DNA of 64,000 nucleotides from Arenimonas fontis (lineage in GTDB: Bacteria; Pseudomonadota; Gammaproteobacteria; Xanthomonadales; Xanthomonadaceae). Below the pieces are notes generated by a model. That model searched no databases and was not told the origin of the DNA. It saw nothing but the letters and a program-made list of their open reading frames with translations. The translations under genes were made by a program, and so were the position numbers. This document shows, in pieces, positions 17,959 through 27,009 of this stretch. Numbering within the stretch: the first letter of the stretch is position 1; each line of letters begins with the position of its first letter. The DNA lies in assembly GCF_008386465.1 (NCBI RefSeq), contig NZ_VUOD01000002.1, forward strand, positions 343,091 through 407,090. The letters are read 5' to 3'.

Positions 17959-19239
17959 TTACTCGTAGTCCTCGCCGTCCTGGGGATCGGCCGGTTCCGG
18001 CCGGTCTTCCGGGTCTTCGCCGATAGGGTCGCCGTTGGAGGGCGTCACCGCCTCCTGCACTGCCTGCTGTTCGCTGGTCTCGGTACCGAGATGGAAGGCG
18101 GCGTAGCCGGGCAGCACCACCTGGTTCAGGGCCATGCCGATCACCCGGCCGGCGACCGGCGCCAGGAGGTAGCGCTCGGTGTTGGCGACCGGGTCGATCA
18201 CCCTCCCCAGGCGCTGGCCGGCCAACACCCTCTGGCCCAGCGCGACCTCGCTGATCAGCATGCCCGCGGAGTTCACCCGCACCCAGCGGGAATCCAGGAA
18301 AATCGGCGCCGGTTCCGGCTCGTCGGCCAGCAGCGCGGGCTCCACCACGCCGACGCCCTCCGGCGCTTCCGGCGCCTCGACCATCCCCAGCTTGACCATC
18401 AGCCGCTCGATCGCCGCCACCGACTCGGCGATCTCGGCCGGCTCCAGCCGCTGCGGCGCACCGGCCTCGAAGGTGACCGCCGGGATGCCGGCCGCGGTGG
18501 CGGCCACCCGCAACATGCCGCGGTTACCCGGGCTGTGCAGGACCACGGTGTCGCCGAAGCCGCGGCTGAACTCCAGCACCTCGGGGCGGGTCAGGTCCGC
18601 CCGCACCTGCGGCAGGTTGCTGCGCTCGAAACTGCCGGTGTGGAAGTCCACCAGCATGTCGCAGTGCCGGACGATGTCCTGGAAGAAGGACCAGGCGATG
18701 CGAGAGGCGATCGAGCCGCGCGGGCTCCCCGGGAAATACCGGTTCAGGTCGCGCCGGTCCGGCAGGTAACGGCTGCCGCGCGAATAACCGAACACGTTGA
18801 CGATGGGCACGCCGATGACCGTACCCGACAGCCGGGTCGGATCCACCGAGTGCGCCAGCCGGCGCACCGTCTCCACGCCGTTGATCTCGTCGCCGTGCAC
18901 GCCAGCGGTCAGGCACAGCACCGGTCCCGGCAGCGCGCCGCGGGCGACGATCACCGGGCTGGGAATCTCGGCGTTGCTGATGCCGCCGGCCGGGCGCCAC
19001 TCCAGCTGCATGCGCGTACCGGGCACCACCAGCCGATCCAGGATGGCCAGCGGCGTGACCAGGGGCGGCGCCTGCTCGGCCAGCAGGTCTGGGGCGACGA
19101 TGCCGATCGGCGGAAGACGCCGTTCCGCCTCGCCGCCGCCGGGCGGATCGATCGGATAGTCCTGGGCGACGGCCGGCGCCTGCGGAGCCGCGCCGACGAG
19201 TGTGAAGGCCAGACTCAGGCCGCAGAACAGGTGGCGCAC
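17959..19239 (-). CDS. Secreted AspA/AstE-type (M14-like) zinc hydrolase
   Basis: The 426-aa protein has a signal peptide (to about residue 25). A succinylglutamate desuccinylase/aspartoacylase-type catalytic domain shows the zinc-binding GVHGDEINGVE (His and Glu), the RDLNRYFPG segment and DFHTG (third ligand). A C-terminal lipoyl-like beta domain (LISEVALGQRVLAGQ, near residues 310-390) and an acidic Pro-rich tail follow. Signal-bearing members of this family are periplasmic and their substrates are mostly unknown. Its start lies inside the 3' end of zur (25-nt overlap), so the two genes are one operon. Dependence on zinc makes co-regulation sensible. Confidence 0.82.
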   Translation of the reverse strand: MRHLFCGLSLAFTLVGAAPQAPAVAQDYPIDPPGGGEAERRLPPIGIVAPDLLAEQAPPLVTPLAILDRLVVPGTRMQLEWRPAGGISNAEIPSPVIVARGALPGPVLCLTAGVHGDEINGVETVRRLAHSVDPTRLSGTVIGVPIVNVFGYSRGSRYLPDRRDLNRYFPGSPRGSIASRIAWSFFQDIVRHCDMLVDFHTGSFERSNLPQVRADLTRPEVLEFSRGFGDTVVLHSPGNRGMLRVAATAAGIPAVTFEAGAPQRLEPAEIAESVAAIERLMVKLGMVEAPEAPEGVGVVEPALLADEPEPAPIFLDSRWVRVNSAGMLISEVALGQRVLAGQRLGRVIDPVANTERYLLAPVAGRVIGMALNQVVLPGYAAFHLGTETSEQQAVQEAVTPSNGDPIGEDPEDRPEPADPQDGEDYE

Positions 19240-19703
19240 AGGCCATGTACCTCGAGGGTCTGGGCCCGCGGACGGAAACCCAGGGCACGCGCCTGCTCGT
19301 CCAGCAAGGCGGTGACGCGGGCGTCCTCGAGCTCGGTCGCGGAATGGCAGCGGTCGCAGATCAGGAAGGGCACCGAGTGCCGTACCTGCGGATGATGGCA
19401 GCCGACGAAGGCGTTCACCGAGGCCAGGCGATGGATGAAACCCTGGTCGAGCAGGAAATCCAAGGCCCGATAAACGGTGGGCGGGGCGCTGCTGCCGTTT
19501 TCCTGCTTCATCGCCTCCAGCAGCTCGTAGGCCTTCATCGGCCGGCCGGCCTCGGCTATCAGGCCCAGCACCTGGGCCCGCAGCGGGGTCAGGCGCAGGC
19601 CGCGTTCCTCGCAGGCGCGTTCGACCGCGCGCACATAGTCGTCCGCCCCGTGCACGTGGTGCGCGGGGTCGGTGCAGGGATGCAGCGTGCGCGGCCTGGG
19701 CAT
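19215..19703 (-). CDS. zur: Zinc uptake regulator (Fur family)
   Basis: This 162-aa Fur-family repressor has an N-terminal winged helix (LTPLRAQVLGLIAEAGRPMKA, then PPTVYRALDFLLDQGFIH). The C-terminal dimerisation domain has the structural-zinc pairs CDRC and CATC and a GCHHPQ segment. The early HHVHGAD and wording such as KAYELLEAM fit Zur rather than Fur. It very probably controls the divergent MerC/ZnuD-like pair through the box at 15771. Gene order is gltX, zur, AspA-like hydrolase on the minus strand. A perfect 18-bp tandem duplication lies between gltX and zur. Confidence 0.9.
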   Translation of the reverse strand: MPRPRTLHPCTDPAHHVHGADDYVRAVERACEERGLRLTPLRAQVLGLIAEAGRPMKAYELLEAMKQENGSSAPPTVYRALDFLLDQGFIHRLASVNAFVGCHHPQVRHSVPFLICDRCHSATELEDARVTALLDEQARALGFRPRAQTLEVHGLCATCSAA

Positions 19704-19730
19704 GGGTCTAGGGTGGGCCGGGTCCGGTCC

Positions 19731-19766
19731 GAAATCAAATGCGGCCAGGAAATCAAATGCGGCCAG
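19731..19766. repeat. Perfect 18-bp tandem duplication upstream of zur
   Basis: GAAATCAAATGCGGCCAG occurs twice with no spacer (19731-19748, 19749-19766), in the 71-nt gap between the gltX stop and the zur start. The unit is AT-richer than its surroundings. It could be a recent slippage duplication or paired binding sites. Confidence 0.85.
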
Positions 19767-19774
19767 CCATCGGT

Positions 19775-21175
19775 TCAGTCGGCGATGCGCGCCAGGGCGG
19801 CATCGATGCGGGCCAGGGCCTGGTCCCGCCCGGCCAGGTAGACGGTATGGTCGATGGAGGGGCTGACCTGGGTGCCGGTGATGGCCACGCGCAGGGGCTG
19901 TGCCACCTTGCCCATACCCAGGCCGAGCTCGGCAGCGGCGGCCTCGATCACCCCGTGCACGGCCTCCGGGCTCCACTCCTTCAGCGCGGCCAGGCCGCTG
20001 CGCACCGCCGACAGCGGCGCCCGGGCGGCGGCGACCAGGTGCTTGGCCACGGCCTTCTCGTCGTATTCGCTCAGCGGCCGGTACCAGACGGCGGCGCGCT
20101 CGGCCATTTCCTTCAGCGTGTGCACGCGGTCGCGCAAGGCCACCACCACCTCGGCCGGCGCCGGACCGGAGGCCAGGTCGTAACCGGCGGCGAGCAGTTG
20201 CGGCTCCAGGTGCGCGGCCACCACGGCCGGATCGTCCGTCTTCATGTAGTGCTGGTTGAGCCAACCCAGCTTGACCGGATCCAGGCGCGAGGCCTTCTGG
20301 TTGACGTCCTCGATCCTGAACAGCGAGATCATCTCCCCGCGGCTGAAGATCTCCTGGTCGCCGTGCGACCAGCCCAGCCGCACCAGGTAGTTCACCAGCG
20401 CGTGCGGCAGGTAGCCTTCCTCGCGGTACTGCATGACGTTGGCGGCGCCGTGCCGCTTGCTCAGCTTGGCGCCCTCCGGGTCGAGGATCATCGGCATGTG
20501 GGCAAAATGCGGCACCGGCACGCCCAGGGCCTCGTAGATGTTGATCTGGCGCGGTGTGTTGTTGACGTGGTCGTCGCCGCGGATCACGTCGGTGATGCCC
20601 ATGTCCATGTCGTCCACCACCACCGCGAAGTTGTAGGTGGGGTAGCCGTCGGAGCGGAAGATCACCAGGTCGTCCAGCTCCTCGTTGCTCCAGGCGATCC
20701 GGCCCTTGATCTTGTCGTGGAAGACCACCTCGCCGTGCAGCGGGTTCTTGAAGCGGATCACCCGGTTCGGATCATCGCGATACGGCGCGCCGGCATCGCG
20801 GTAGGCGCCGTTGTAACGGGGCTTCAGGCCCCTGGCCATCGCCTCCTCGCGCATGGCCTCCAGCTCTTCCCTGGTCTCGTAGGCGTAATAGGCCTTGCCG
20901 GCATCCAGCAGCTGCTGCGCCACCTCGCGGTAACGTTGCAGCCGCTGCGTCTGGTAGAAGGGGCCCTCGTCGTAATCCAGGCCCAGCCAGTCCATGGCCT
21001 CGAGGATGGCGTCGATGGCCGCCTGGGTGCTGCGCTCGCGGTCGGTATCCTCGATGCGCAGGATGAACTTGCCGCCGCGCCGGCGCGCCTCCAGCCAGCA
21101 GTAAAGGGCCGTGCGGGCGCCGCCGATGTGCAGGAATCCGGTGGGGCTGGGAGCAAAGCGGGTACGGCAAGTCAT
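19775..21175 (-). CDS. gltX: Glutamyl-tRNA synthetase
   Basis: This class I synthetase of 466 aa attaches glutamate to tRNA-Glu. The HIGH-type motif is in [16 protein letters not shown] (residues 5-20), the KMSKS equivalent is AKLSKRHGA (about 235-245), and the editing-free GluRS segments DTDRERS and [12 protein letters not shown] are present. An ancestral DGYPTYN pocket and the C-terminal anticodon-binding helical bundle complete the protein. The start is the ATG at 21175. A -10-like TAAAAT lies 34 nt upstream. Confidence 0.98.
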   Translation of the reverse strand: MTCRTRFAPSPTGFLHIGGARTALYCWLEARRRGGKFILRIEDTDRERSTQAAIDAILEAMDWLGLDYDEGPFYQTQRLQRYREVAQQLLDAGKAYYAYETREELEAMREEAMARGLKPRYNGAYRDAGAPYRDDPNRVIRFKNPLHGEVVFHDKIKGRIAWSNEELDDLVIFRSDGYPTYNFAVVVDDMDMGITDVIRGDDHVNNTPRQINIYEALGVPVPHFAHMPMILDPEGAKLSKRHGAANVMQYREEGYLPHALVNYLVRLGWSHGDQEIFSRGEMISLFRIEDVNQKASRLDPVKLGWLNQHYMKTDDPAVVAAHLEPQLLAAGYDLASGPAPAEVVVALRDRVHTLKEMAERAAVWYRPLSEYDEKAVAKHLVAAARAPLSAVRSGLAALKEWSPEAVHGVIEAAAAELGLGMGKVAQPLRVAITGTQVSPSIDHTVYLAGRDQALARIDAALARIAD

Positions 21176-21209
21176 CGGGCCGGGCTCTGAAGGTCGCAGG
21201 AAGCCCGGC

Positions 21210-21215
21210 ATTTTA
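21210..21215 (-). promoter_or_regulatory. -10 element of gltX
   Basis: TAAAAT on the minus strand, 34 nt before the gltX ATG. No clear -35. Confidence 0.4.
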
Positions 21216-21366
21216 CGCCAACCCGGCCGGCCGCCCGGTGAGCAGGGGCCGACGGGACGCCCCCTCGCATCGCGGCGCCGCCACCCGCCAAGCCTCCAGC
21301 CCCCGGGGCCGACGGCATCCGCCAGCAGGTGTCCCGTCAACCCGCGGTCACGGGGCAGGCCGCGGG

Positions 21367-21795
21367 TTACTCCACGGTGATGGTGATGAGCTCCGACGCC
21401 ACGACGGGGTCGTGCGGGATGTGCGCGTGGTCGCCCAGCAGCAACTGCAGCGTGTGCTTGCCCGGCGGCAGCTCCAGCGTGGTTTCGGTCTGGCCCTTGC
21501 CGAAGTGCAGGTGATGGGCATCGTTCGGGATCGGCAGCCCGGCCGGCGGCAACGGCGCGTTCACGATCAGGTGATGGTGGCCGGTGCCCTCGGCGATGAT
21601 GCCGGCCGGCGCCACGCCCATGCCGCGCAGGCCGAAGCGCACGGTCACCGGCCCCTTCACCACCTCGCCGTCGCTCGGCGAGATGAAATAGAGTTCGGCG
21701 TCTTCCGGCGCCGGCGACCGCGGCAGCTCGGCAGCGGCCAGGGGAGCGGCCCACAGGGCGAGCACGAGGGTCAGGCAGGAAAGCGGCATGCGCAT
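21367..21795 (-). CDS. DUF4399 periplasmic protein
   Basis: The 142-aa product has a signal peptide ([22 protein letters not shown]). A single beta-rich DUF4399 domain follows with [39 protein letters not shown] and [12 protein letters not shown]. The run of conserved His residues suggests metal binding, but no activity is known for the family. The stop codon overlaps a perfect 9-bp inverted repeat (21339-21347 with 21360-21368), a possible terminator stem. Confidence 0.85.
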   Translation of the reverse strand: MRMPLSCLTLVLALWAAPLAAAELPRSPAPEDAELYFISPSDGEVVKGPVTVRFGLRGMGVAPAGIIAEGTGHHHLIVNAPLPPAGLPIPNDAHHLHFGKGQTETTLELPPGKHTLQLLLGDHAHIPHDPVVASELITITVE

Positions 21796-21888
21796 GGCGA
21801 TCTCCTCGATACGGGAACGGTCAGCATAGCCGGGGCGGCGGCCCCGGCGCCTGCGCTACCATGAACGCACCCGAGACCGGAGCCGCGG

Positions 21889-22599
21889 ATGTTCCTCCGC
21901 TCCCTGCTGACCCTGATGGCCTGGCTTGCCTTGGCCGGCACGCTGGCCGCCGCACCGGCGCCGCCGCCCGTGTCCGGCGCCGGGCCGTCCGCGCCGCCGG
22001 CAACCCTGCCCGACACCGAACCCGCCGCCGCGCCGCGCGTGCTGATGGTGACCTCGCTGGGTGAGCTGCTGCTGGAGCTCGACCCGGTCGCCGCGCCGCG
22101 CACCGTCGCCAATTTCCTGGCCTACGCGACCGAAGGCCACTACAACGGCACCGTCTTCCACCGCGTGGTACCCGGCCTGCTGGCGCAGGGCGGCGGCTTC
22201 ACGCCCGACCTGCAGCAAAAGCCGGTGCGCGATCCGGTGCCGCACGAGGGCGGCAATGGCCTCCCGCACCGGCGCGGCAGTATCGCCGCCGCCCGCGACC
22301 GCGGCGTGCTGGATTCGGCGACCACACAGTTCTTCATCAACCTGGCCGACAACCCCCAGTTCGAGGGCCGGCCGGGCGGTGACCCCTACACGGCCGGCTA
22401 CGCCGTCTTCGGCCGCGTGGTCCAGGGCATGGAGGTGCTGGACCGGATCGCCGCCGTGCCGACCGGCGCCCAGGGTCCGTTCCCGGCCTGGGTCCCGCAG
22501 ACGCCGGTGGTGATCGAGCGCGTGCAGGTGATCGGGGCGGCGCCCGCCGCCAGCCCCGCCGCCGATGCGCAGGCCGGGGATGCGGGGCGGCGCCCGTGA
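21889..22599 (+). CDS. Cyclophilin-type peptidyl-prolyl isomerase, exported
   Basis: The 236-aa protein has a signal peptide and a Pro/Ala-rich linker (to about residue 50). A cyclophilin domain then has VANFLAYATEGHYNGTVFHRVVPGLLAQGGG (catalytic Arg in FHR, split here only for description), SATTQFFINLADN and YAVFGRVVQGMEVLD. It should catalyse proline isomerisation in the periplasm. The stop overlaps the lpxH GTG start, the common ppi-lpxH pairing in gammaproteobacteria. A TACCAT -10-like box lies about 28 nt before the ATG. Confidence 0.93.
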   Translation: MFLRSLLTLMAWLALAGTLAAAPAPPPVSGAGPSAPPATLPDTEPAAAPRVLMVTSLGELLLELDPVAAPRTVANFLAYATEGHYNGTVFHRVVPGLLAQGGGFTPDLQQKPVRDPVPHEGGNGLPHRRGSIAAARDRGVLDSATTQFFINLADNPQFEGRPGGDPYTAGYAVFGRVVQGMEVLDRIAAVPTGAQGPFPAWVPQTPVVIERVQVIGAAPAASPAADAQAGDAGRRP

Positions 22600-23312
22600 G
22601 CACGCTGTTCGTCTCCGACCTGCACCTGGACCCGGCCCGGCCCGAGGCCACCCTGGCCTTCCTCGGCCTGCTGGCCGGGGAGGCCCGGCGCGCCGAGGCC
22701 CTGTACATCCTCGGCGACCTGTTCGAGGCCTGGCTCGGCGACGACGATCCGGGCGAGCCGGGCGCCGGCGTCTGCGCGGCGCTGACCGCCCTGGCCGACA
22801 GCGGCGTGCCGGTGTTCCTGATGCGCGGCAATCGCGACTTCCTGTTCGGCCCGCGCATGGCCGAACGCTGCCACGCCACCCTGCTGCCCGATCCCTGCGT
22901 GCTTTCGCTGTACGGTCAGCCCACCCTGTTGATGCACGGCGACCAGCTGTGCACCGACGACACCGCCTACCAGGCCTTCCGCCGGCAGGTGCGCGATCCG
23001 GGCTGGCAGGAACGGTTCCTGGCGCAGCCGCTGGAAGCGCGCAAGGCCTTCGCCGCGCAGGCGCGCGCGGCCAGCCGGGCGCACCAGCAGGGTGTGTCGG
23101 AAAGCATCACCGATGTCAGCCCGGCGACGGTCGAAGCGACCATGTGCCGCTATGGCGTACAACGCCTCATCCACGGCCACACCCACCGCCCGGCCATCCA
23201 CCAGCTGCTGCTGGACGGCCGGCCCGCCACCCGCATCGTGCTCGGCGACTGGTACGAACAGGCCTCGGTGCTGCGCGTGGACACCGACGGTTTCGCCCTC
23301 GGCGGGCTTTAG
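22596..23312 (+). CDS. lpxH: UDP-2,3-diacylglucosamine diphosphatase
   Basis: LpxH removes UMP from UDP-2,3-diacylglucosamine to give lipid X in lipid A synthesis at the inner membrane. The 238-aa calcineurin-like protein shows DLHLD, GDLFEAWLGDDD, RGNRDFLFG, MHGDQLCTDD and HGHTHRPA, the full di-metal set. It starts with GTG overlapping the upstream stop (GTGA). The 3' end overlaps the convergent lipoprotein gene by four bases. Confidence 0.97.
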   Translation: MSTLFVSDLHLDPARPEATLAFLGLLAGEARRAEALYILGDLFEAWLGDDDPGEPGAGVCAALTALADSGVPVFLMRGNRDFLFGPRMAERCHATLLPDPCVLSLYGQPTLLMHGDQLCTDDTAYQAFRRQVRDPGWQERFLAQPLEARKAFAAQARAASRAHQQGVSESITDVSPATVEATMCRYGVQRLIHGHTHRPAIHQLLLDGRPATRIVLGDWYEQASVLRVDTDGFALGGL

Positions 23313-24025
23313 TCGGCCACCGCGCCGGCTTCGTGACGGGCGCGGTCGAAGCCGCCGACCTCGAAGGAAAAGCTGGGCCTCAGCGCGCCCGACTGCGGCA
23401 GCTGGATGTGCACCTCGGCGGCAGCGTCCAGGGCATCCAGGAAACGCTCGCGGTCCTCGATGAAGAGGGCCGGGCCGGTGCCGGTATCGGCCGGCTCGCC
23501 GGCGAAGCGCTGCGCTTCGCCCTCATCGAAGCGGACGGAGAGTTCGCAGGGCGGGCCGCAACGCAGTTCGCGCATCTGCAGCACCAGGTAGGCGCTGTCG
23601 CCCCACTGCGGATGCCGGCGCAGGATCAGGCGTGCGTCCGGACGCGGCGGCGGCAGGCCGCTGTCCTCGGACCAGGCCGGTACCCGGCTGTAAATGGCCG
23701 CCGTGTGCTGGGTGCCGCCGGGCACCGGCACCGACTGGTAGTCCCACAGGCCGGCCAGGCGGCGCTTCCCGCGCAGGGCCTCGGCCTGCCGGCGCACCTC
23801 CCCGATGCTCTCGCGCATCGTCGCGGCGGCGGCGGTCTTGCCGTGGCGGTCGTCGAGTTCGTTGCCCAGGCGTTCGGCCAGCTCGGGATTGCCGTCGGCA
23901 CGGGCCTGCTCGTACCGGGCCAGCAGGGCGGCGCCGGCCTGTTCGTCCACGGCCGGATCCGGCGGCGCGGGCGCGGCGCAGGCCGTCAGGGCCAGGGCCA
24001 GCGAAAGGGCGAAGATCGAACGCAT
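23309..24025 (-). CDS. Putative lipoprotein of unknown function
   Basis: The 238-aa product begins MRSIFALSLALALTACAAP, a lipoprotein signal with the modified Cys in LTAC. An Ala/Glu-rich helical region (to about residue 90) is followed by a beta-rich part with GLWDYQSVPVPGG and MRELRCGPPCELSVRFD, which has a CGPPC pair. The family is not recognised. It lies 2 nt downstream of the DUF455 gene, so the two form an operon. Confidence 0.65.
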   Translation of the reverse strand: MRSIFALSLALALTACAAPAPPDPAVDEQAGAALLARYEQARADGNPELAERLGNELDDRHGKTAAAATMRESIGEVRRQAEALRGKRRLAGLWDYQSVPVPGGTQHTAAIYSRVPAWSEDSGLPPPRPDARLILRRHPQWGDSAYLVLQMRELRCGPPCELSVRFDEGEAQRFAGEPADTGTGPALFIEDRERFLDALDAAAEVHIQLPQSGALRPSFSFEVGGFDRARHEAGAVAD

Positions 24026-24027
24026 GC

Positions 24028-24834
24028 TCAGTCCTCCAGGGCTTCCAGGGCAGCCAGCTCCGGCTCGGCGAAGCCGGCGGCCAGCCGGGCCGGCCGGTTG
24101 AACGGCCCGCGCACGCCGCCGCGCACGGCCTCGCGCACCAGCCGGATGAATTCGCGCATCGGCGCCAGGCCTTCGCGTTCGCAGTGCCAGCGGAACCAGC
24201 GGCTGCCGGCGGCCACATGCGCCACTTCCTCGCGCAGGATCAGCTCCAGGATGGCGGCCGAAGCCTCGTCGCCGTTGCCACGCAGGCGGACGATCATGCC
24301 GGGCGTGACGTCCAGTCCGCGCGCCTCCAGCACGCGCGGCACCAGGGCCATGCGGCGCAGGCCGCTGTCGGCGGTTTTCACCGCCATCTCCCACAGGCCG
24401 TTGTGGGCGTCGAAATCGCCGTAGGCATGCCCCAGTTCGCCCAGGCGGGCCTCGAGCAGGGCGAAATGCCGGGCTTCGTCCGCGGCCACGCCGACCCAGT
24501 CCGTGTAGTACTCCTGCGGCAGGCCGCGGAACCGGTACACCGCGTCCCAGGCCAGGTTGATGGCGTTGAATTCGATATGGGCGATGGCGTGCAGAAACGC
24601 GGCGCGGCCCTCGACGCTGCCGAGGCCGCGCTGCGGCACCTCGCGCGGCAGCACCAGCCGCGGCCGCTCCGGCCGCCCCGGCACCCCGATCGGCGCCGGC
24701 GCCGGCGCCTCCTCCGGGATGACCAGCTCTCCGGCCCGGAACGCCGCCGCCACCTCATGCGTACGCCGCAGCTTCTCCGCCGGCTCCCGGATCGCCAGAC
24801 ACTCCTGGGCTGCGTCGAACAGCGAGGGCTTCAT
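24028..24834 (-). CDS. DUF455 ferritin-like protein
   Basis: This 268-aa protein has a ferritin-like helical bundle. The metal-ligand pattern is visible as HIEFNAINLAWDA, DEARHF and LREEVAHVAAG, that is repeated ExxH-type pairs. The family is related to MiaE-type and rubrerythrin-like di-iron proteins and its reaction is not established. The start at 24834 was chosen because it gives the usual family length. A longer form from 24894 is unlikely because it would run through a repeat-like sequence. Confidence 0.85.
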   Translation of the reverse strand: MKPSLFDAAQECLAIREPAEKLRRTHEVAAAFRAGELVIPEEAPAPAPIGVPGRPERPRLVLPREVPQRGLGSVEGRAAFLHAIAHIEFNAINLAWDAVYRFRGLPQEYYTDWVGVAADEARHFALLEARLGELGHAYGDFDAHNGLWEMAVKTADSGLRRMALVPRVLEARGLDVTPGMIVRLRGNGDEASAAILELILREEVAHVAAGSRWFRWHCEREGLAPMREFIRLVREAVRGGVRGPFNRPARLAAGFAEPELAALEALED

Positions 24835-24843
24835 TCTTTTGCC

Positions 24844-24902
24844 ACGGATGGACGCGGACAAGACGATGCTTCCTGCCCATTGCCCTGTCCGCATTCATCC
24901 AC
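24844..24902. repeat. Short inverted-repeat element between DUF455 and purF
   Basis: GGATGGACGCGGACA (24846-24860) is matched by the reverse complement of TGTCCGCATTCATCC (24886-24900) at 13 of 15 positions, with a 25-nt loop. Sequences of the type CACGGATGnACGCGGA are, from memory, dispersed intergenic repeats in many gammaproteobacteria, so this may be one copy. Confidence 0.45.
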
Positions 24903-24920
24903 GCAAAGCCGCGTCAACGA

Positions 24921-26390
24921 TCACCCCACCCGCCGCTTGCGCTTGGCTTCGTCGGAACGGAGCTGGCGCAGGCGGTCGAAATAGCCGTCGGGGATGCCAG
25001 TGACGTATTCGCCGCTGAAACAGCTGCTGTCGAACTTGCGCCCCGGGAACTTCGGCCCGGCCACCGCCGCTTCCAGGTCGGCCAGATCCTGGTAGATCAG
25101 CCAGTCGCAGCCCAGCAGCTTCTCGATCTCGGCTTCGCTGCGGCCGTGCGCCACCAGTTCGTCGGCCGATGGCATGTCGATGCCGTAAACGTTCGGGTAG
25201 CGCACCGGCGGCGCCGCCGAGGCCAGGTACACCTTGCGGGCGCCGGCGTCGCGGGCCATCTGCACGATCTGCTGGCTGGTGGTGCCGCGCACGATCGAAT
25301 CGTCCACCAGCAGCACCACCCGGTCCCTGAACTCCAGCGGGATCGGATTGAGCTTGCGCCGCACCGAGCGCACCCGCTCGCCCTGGCCGGGCATGATGAA
25401 GGTGCGGCCGACGTAGCGGTTCTTGACGAAACCCTCGCGGTACTTCACCCCGAGCAGGTTGGCGATCTCCAGGGCGGCGTCGCGCGAGGTGTCCGGGATC
25501 GGGATCACGGTGTCTATGTCGTGCCCGGGCCGCAGGCGCAGGATCTTCTGGCCCAGGGTCACGCCCATGCGCATGCGCGCCTTGTGCACCGAGATGTTCT
25601 CGATCATCGAATCGGGCCGGGCGAAGTACACGTACTCGAAAATGCAGGGGGTGTGCTCGGCCGGCCCGGCGCAGACTTCGGCGTGCAGGCGGCCGTCGGC
25701 GCCGGCCACCACGCATTCGCCCGGCAGCAGGTCGCGCTCGCGCACGAAGCCGAGGATGTCCAGGGCCACGCTCTCGGAGGCGACGGCATATTCGACGCCC
25801 CTGGCGGTTTCGCGCCTGCCCAGCACCAGCGGCCGGATGCCATGCGGGTCGCGGAAGGCGACCAGGCCCAGGCCGATCACCATGCTGACCACGGCATAGC
25901 CACCGGTGCAGCGCCGGTGCACGCCGGCCACCGCACGCGCCGCCGCCCGCGGGCTCAGCTCGCCCTGGTTCTGCAGCTCGTGCGCGAACACGTTCAGCAG
26001 CACTTCGGAATCGGATTCGGTGTTGACATTGCGACGGTCCTGTTCGAACACCATGCGGCGCAGTTCGTCGGTGTTGATCAGGTTGCCGTTGTGAGCCAGG
26101 GCGATGCCGTAGGGCGAGTTGACGTAGAAGGGCTGCGCCTCGTCGCTGCCCTCGGAACCGGCGGTCGGATAACGGCAATGACCGATGCCGACCCTGCCGG
26201 TCAGCCCGGCCATGGCGCGCTCGTCGAACACCTCCTTGACCATCCCGTTGCCCTTGTGCAGGCAGAGGCGGCGCCCGTCCAGGGTGGCGATGCCGGCGGC
26301 GTCCTGGCCGCGATGCTGAAGCACCGTCAGGCCGTCGTAGAGGGCCGCGGCGACGTCGCTGGCGCCGGCGATTCCGATGATGCCGCACAT
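24921..26390 (-). CDS. purF: Amidophosphoribosyltransferase
   Basis: PurF makes 5-phosphoribosylamine from PRPP and glutamine, the first committed step of purine synthesis. The 489-aa protein starts MCGIIGIAG with the nucleophilic Cys exposed after Met removal. It has the N-terminal glutaminase segments [10 protein letters not shown] and HNGNLIN and the PRPP-binding loop [17 protein letters not shown] (about residue 365). It is the last gene of a folC-SPOR-cvpA-purF operon, 3 nt after cvpA. Confidence 0.98.
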   Translation of the reverse strand: MCGIIGIAGASDVAAALYDGLTVLQHRGQDAAGIATLDGRRLCLHKGNGMVKEVFDERAMAGLTGRVGIGHCRYPTAGSEGSDEAQPFYVNSPYGIALAHNGNLINTDELRRMVFEQDRRNVNTESDSEVLLNVFAHELQNQGELSPRAAARAVAGVHRRCTGGYAVVSMVIGLGLVAFRDPHGIRPLVLGRRETARGVEYAVASESVALDILGFVRERDLLPGECVVAGADGRLHAEVCAGPAEHTPCIFEYVYFARPDSMIENISVHKARMRMGVTLGQKILRLRPGHDIDTVIPIPDTSRDAALEIANLLGVKYREGFVKNRYVGRTFIMPGQGERVRSVRRKLNPIPLEFRDRVVLLVDDSIVRGTTSQQIVQMARDAGARKVYLASAAPPVRYPNVYGIDMPSADELVAHGRSEAEIEKLLGCDWLIYQDLADLEAAVAGPKFPGRKFDSSCFSGEYVTGIPDGYFDRLRQLRSDEAKRKRRVG

Positions 26391-26393
26391 GGT

Positions 26394-26990
26394 TCAGTTC
26401 TCCGGTACGTCGGGAAGGCCGGGGGCGTCGGTCCCGGCGGAAGAAGAAGTCTCGGCCGCCGTCCCCGAGCCGCCGGTCTCGCCGGCGGCCCGGACGGCCT
26501 CGGGAAAGTTCAGCTCGGCGGCCGCCGCCGGCGGCAGGAAGCCGGCCATCCACTCGGCGCCGCGCTGGAAGCCCGGCAGCAGCCGCGACTGGCCCCACCA
26601 GGGATCGCCCGGCAGCGGCGTGAACCCCAGCAGCAACACACCGGCGCAGCCCAGCACCAGCCCGCGGGCCAGGCCGAAGCCCAGCCCCAGCACCCGGTCC
26701 GTGCCCGAGAGGCCGGTGCCGGCGATGAACCGGCCCAGCAGCCAGGTCAGCAGGCCGCCTGCCAGCAGCACCGCCAGGAATACGCTGGCATGGCCAAGGA
26801 ACAAGCGCGCCGCCGCCTGCTCGACACCGGAGAACCAGGCCGCGACCTCGCCGCCGAAACCCACGGACAGCCAGAACGCCGCCACCCATACCGTCAGCGA
26901 CAGCACTTCCACCAGGAAGCCGCGCCACAGGCCCACGGCCATGGACACCAGCAGGACCACCAGCAGAACGTAGTCGGCGACGGTCAGCAT
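26394..26990 (-). CDS. cvpA: CvpA-family inner-membrane protein
   Basis: The 198-aa protein has four hydrophobic segments. It begins with VADYVLLVVLLVSMAVGLWRG and contains GRFIAGTGLSGTDRVLG, the CvpA signature, followed by a polar Ser/Thr/Gly-rich tail. CvpA is needed for colicin V production and envelope stress tolerance in E. coli, though its molecular role is unsettled. It precedes purF, as in most gammaproteobacteria. Confidence 0.92.
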   Translation of the reverse strand: MLTVADYVLLVVLLVSMAVGLWRGFLVEVLSLTVWVAAFWLSVGFGGEVAAWFSGVEQAAARLFLGHASVFLAVLLAGGLLTWLLGRFIAGTGLSGTDRVLGLGFGLARGLVLGCAGVLLLGFTPLPGDPWWGQSRLLPGFQRGAEWMAGFLPPAAAAELNFPEAVRAAGETGGSGTAAETSSSAGTDAPGLPDVPEN

Positions 26991-27009
26991 CGCGGATCGC
27001 TTCGCCAGT

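Noticed and set aside
24835..24894. Upstream extension of the DUF455 protein to 24894
   Set aside because: The added 20 residues translate the inverted-repeat element and are not family-like.
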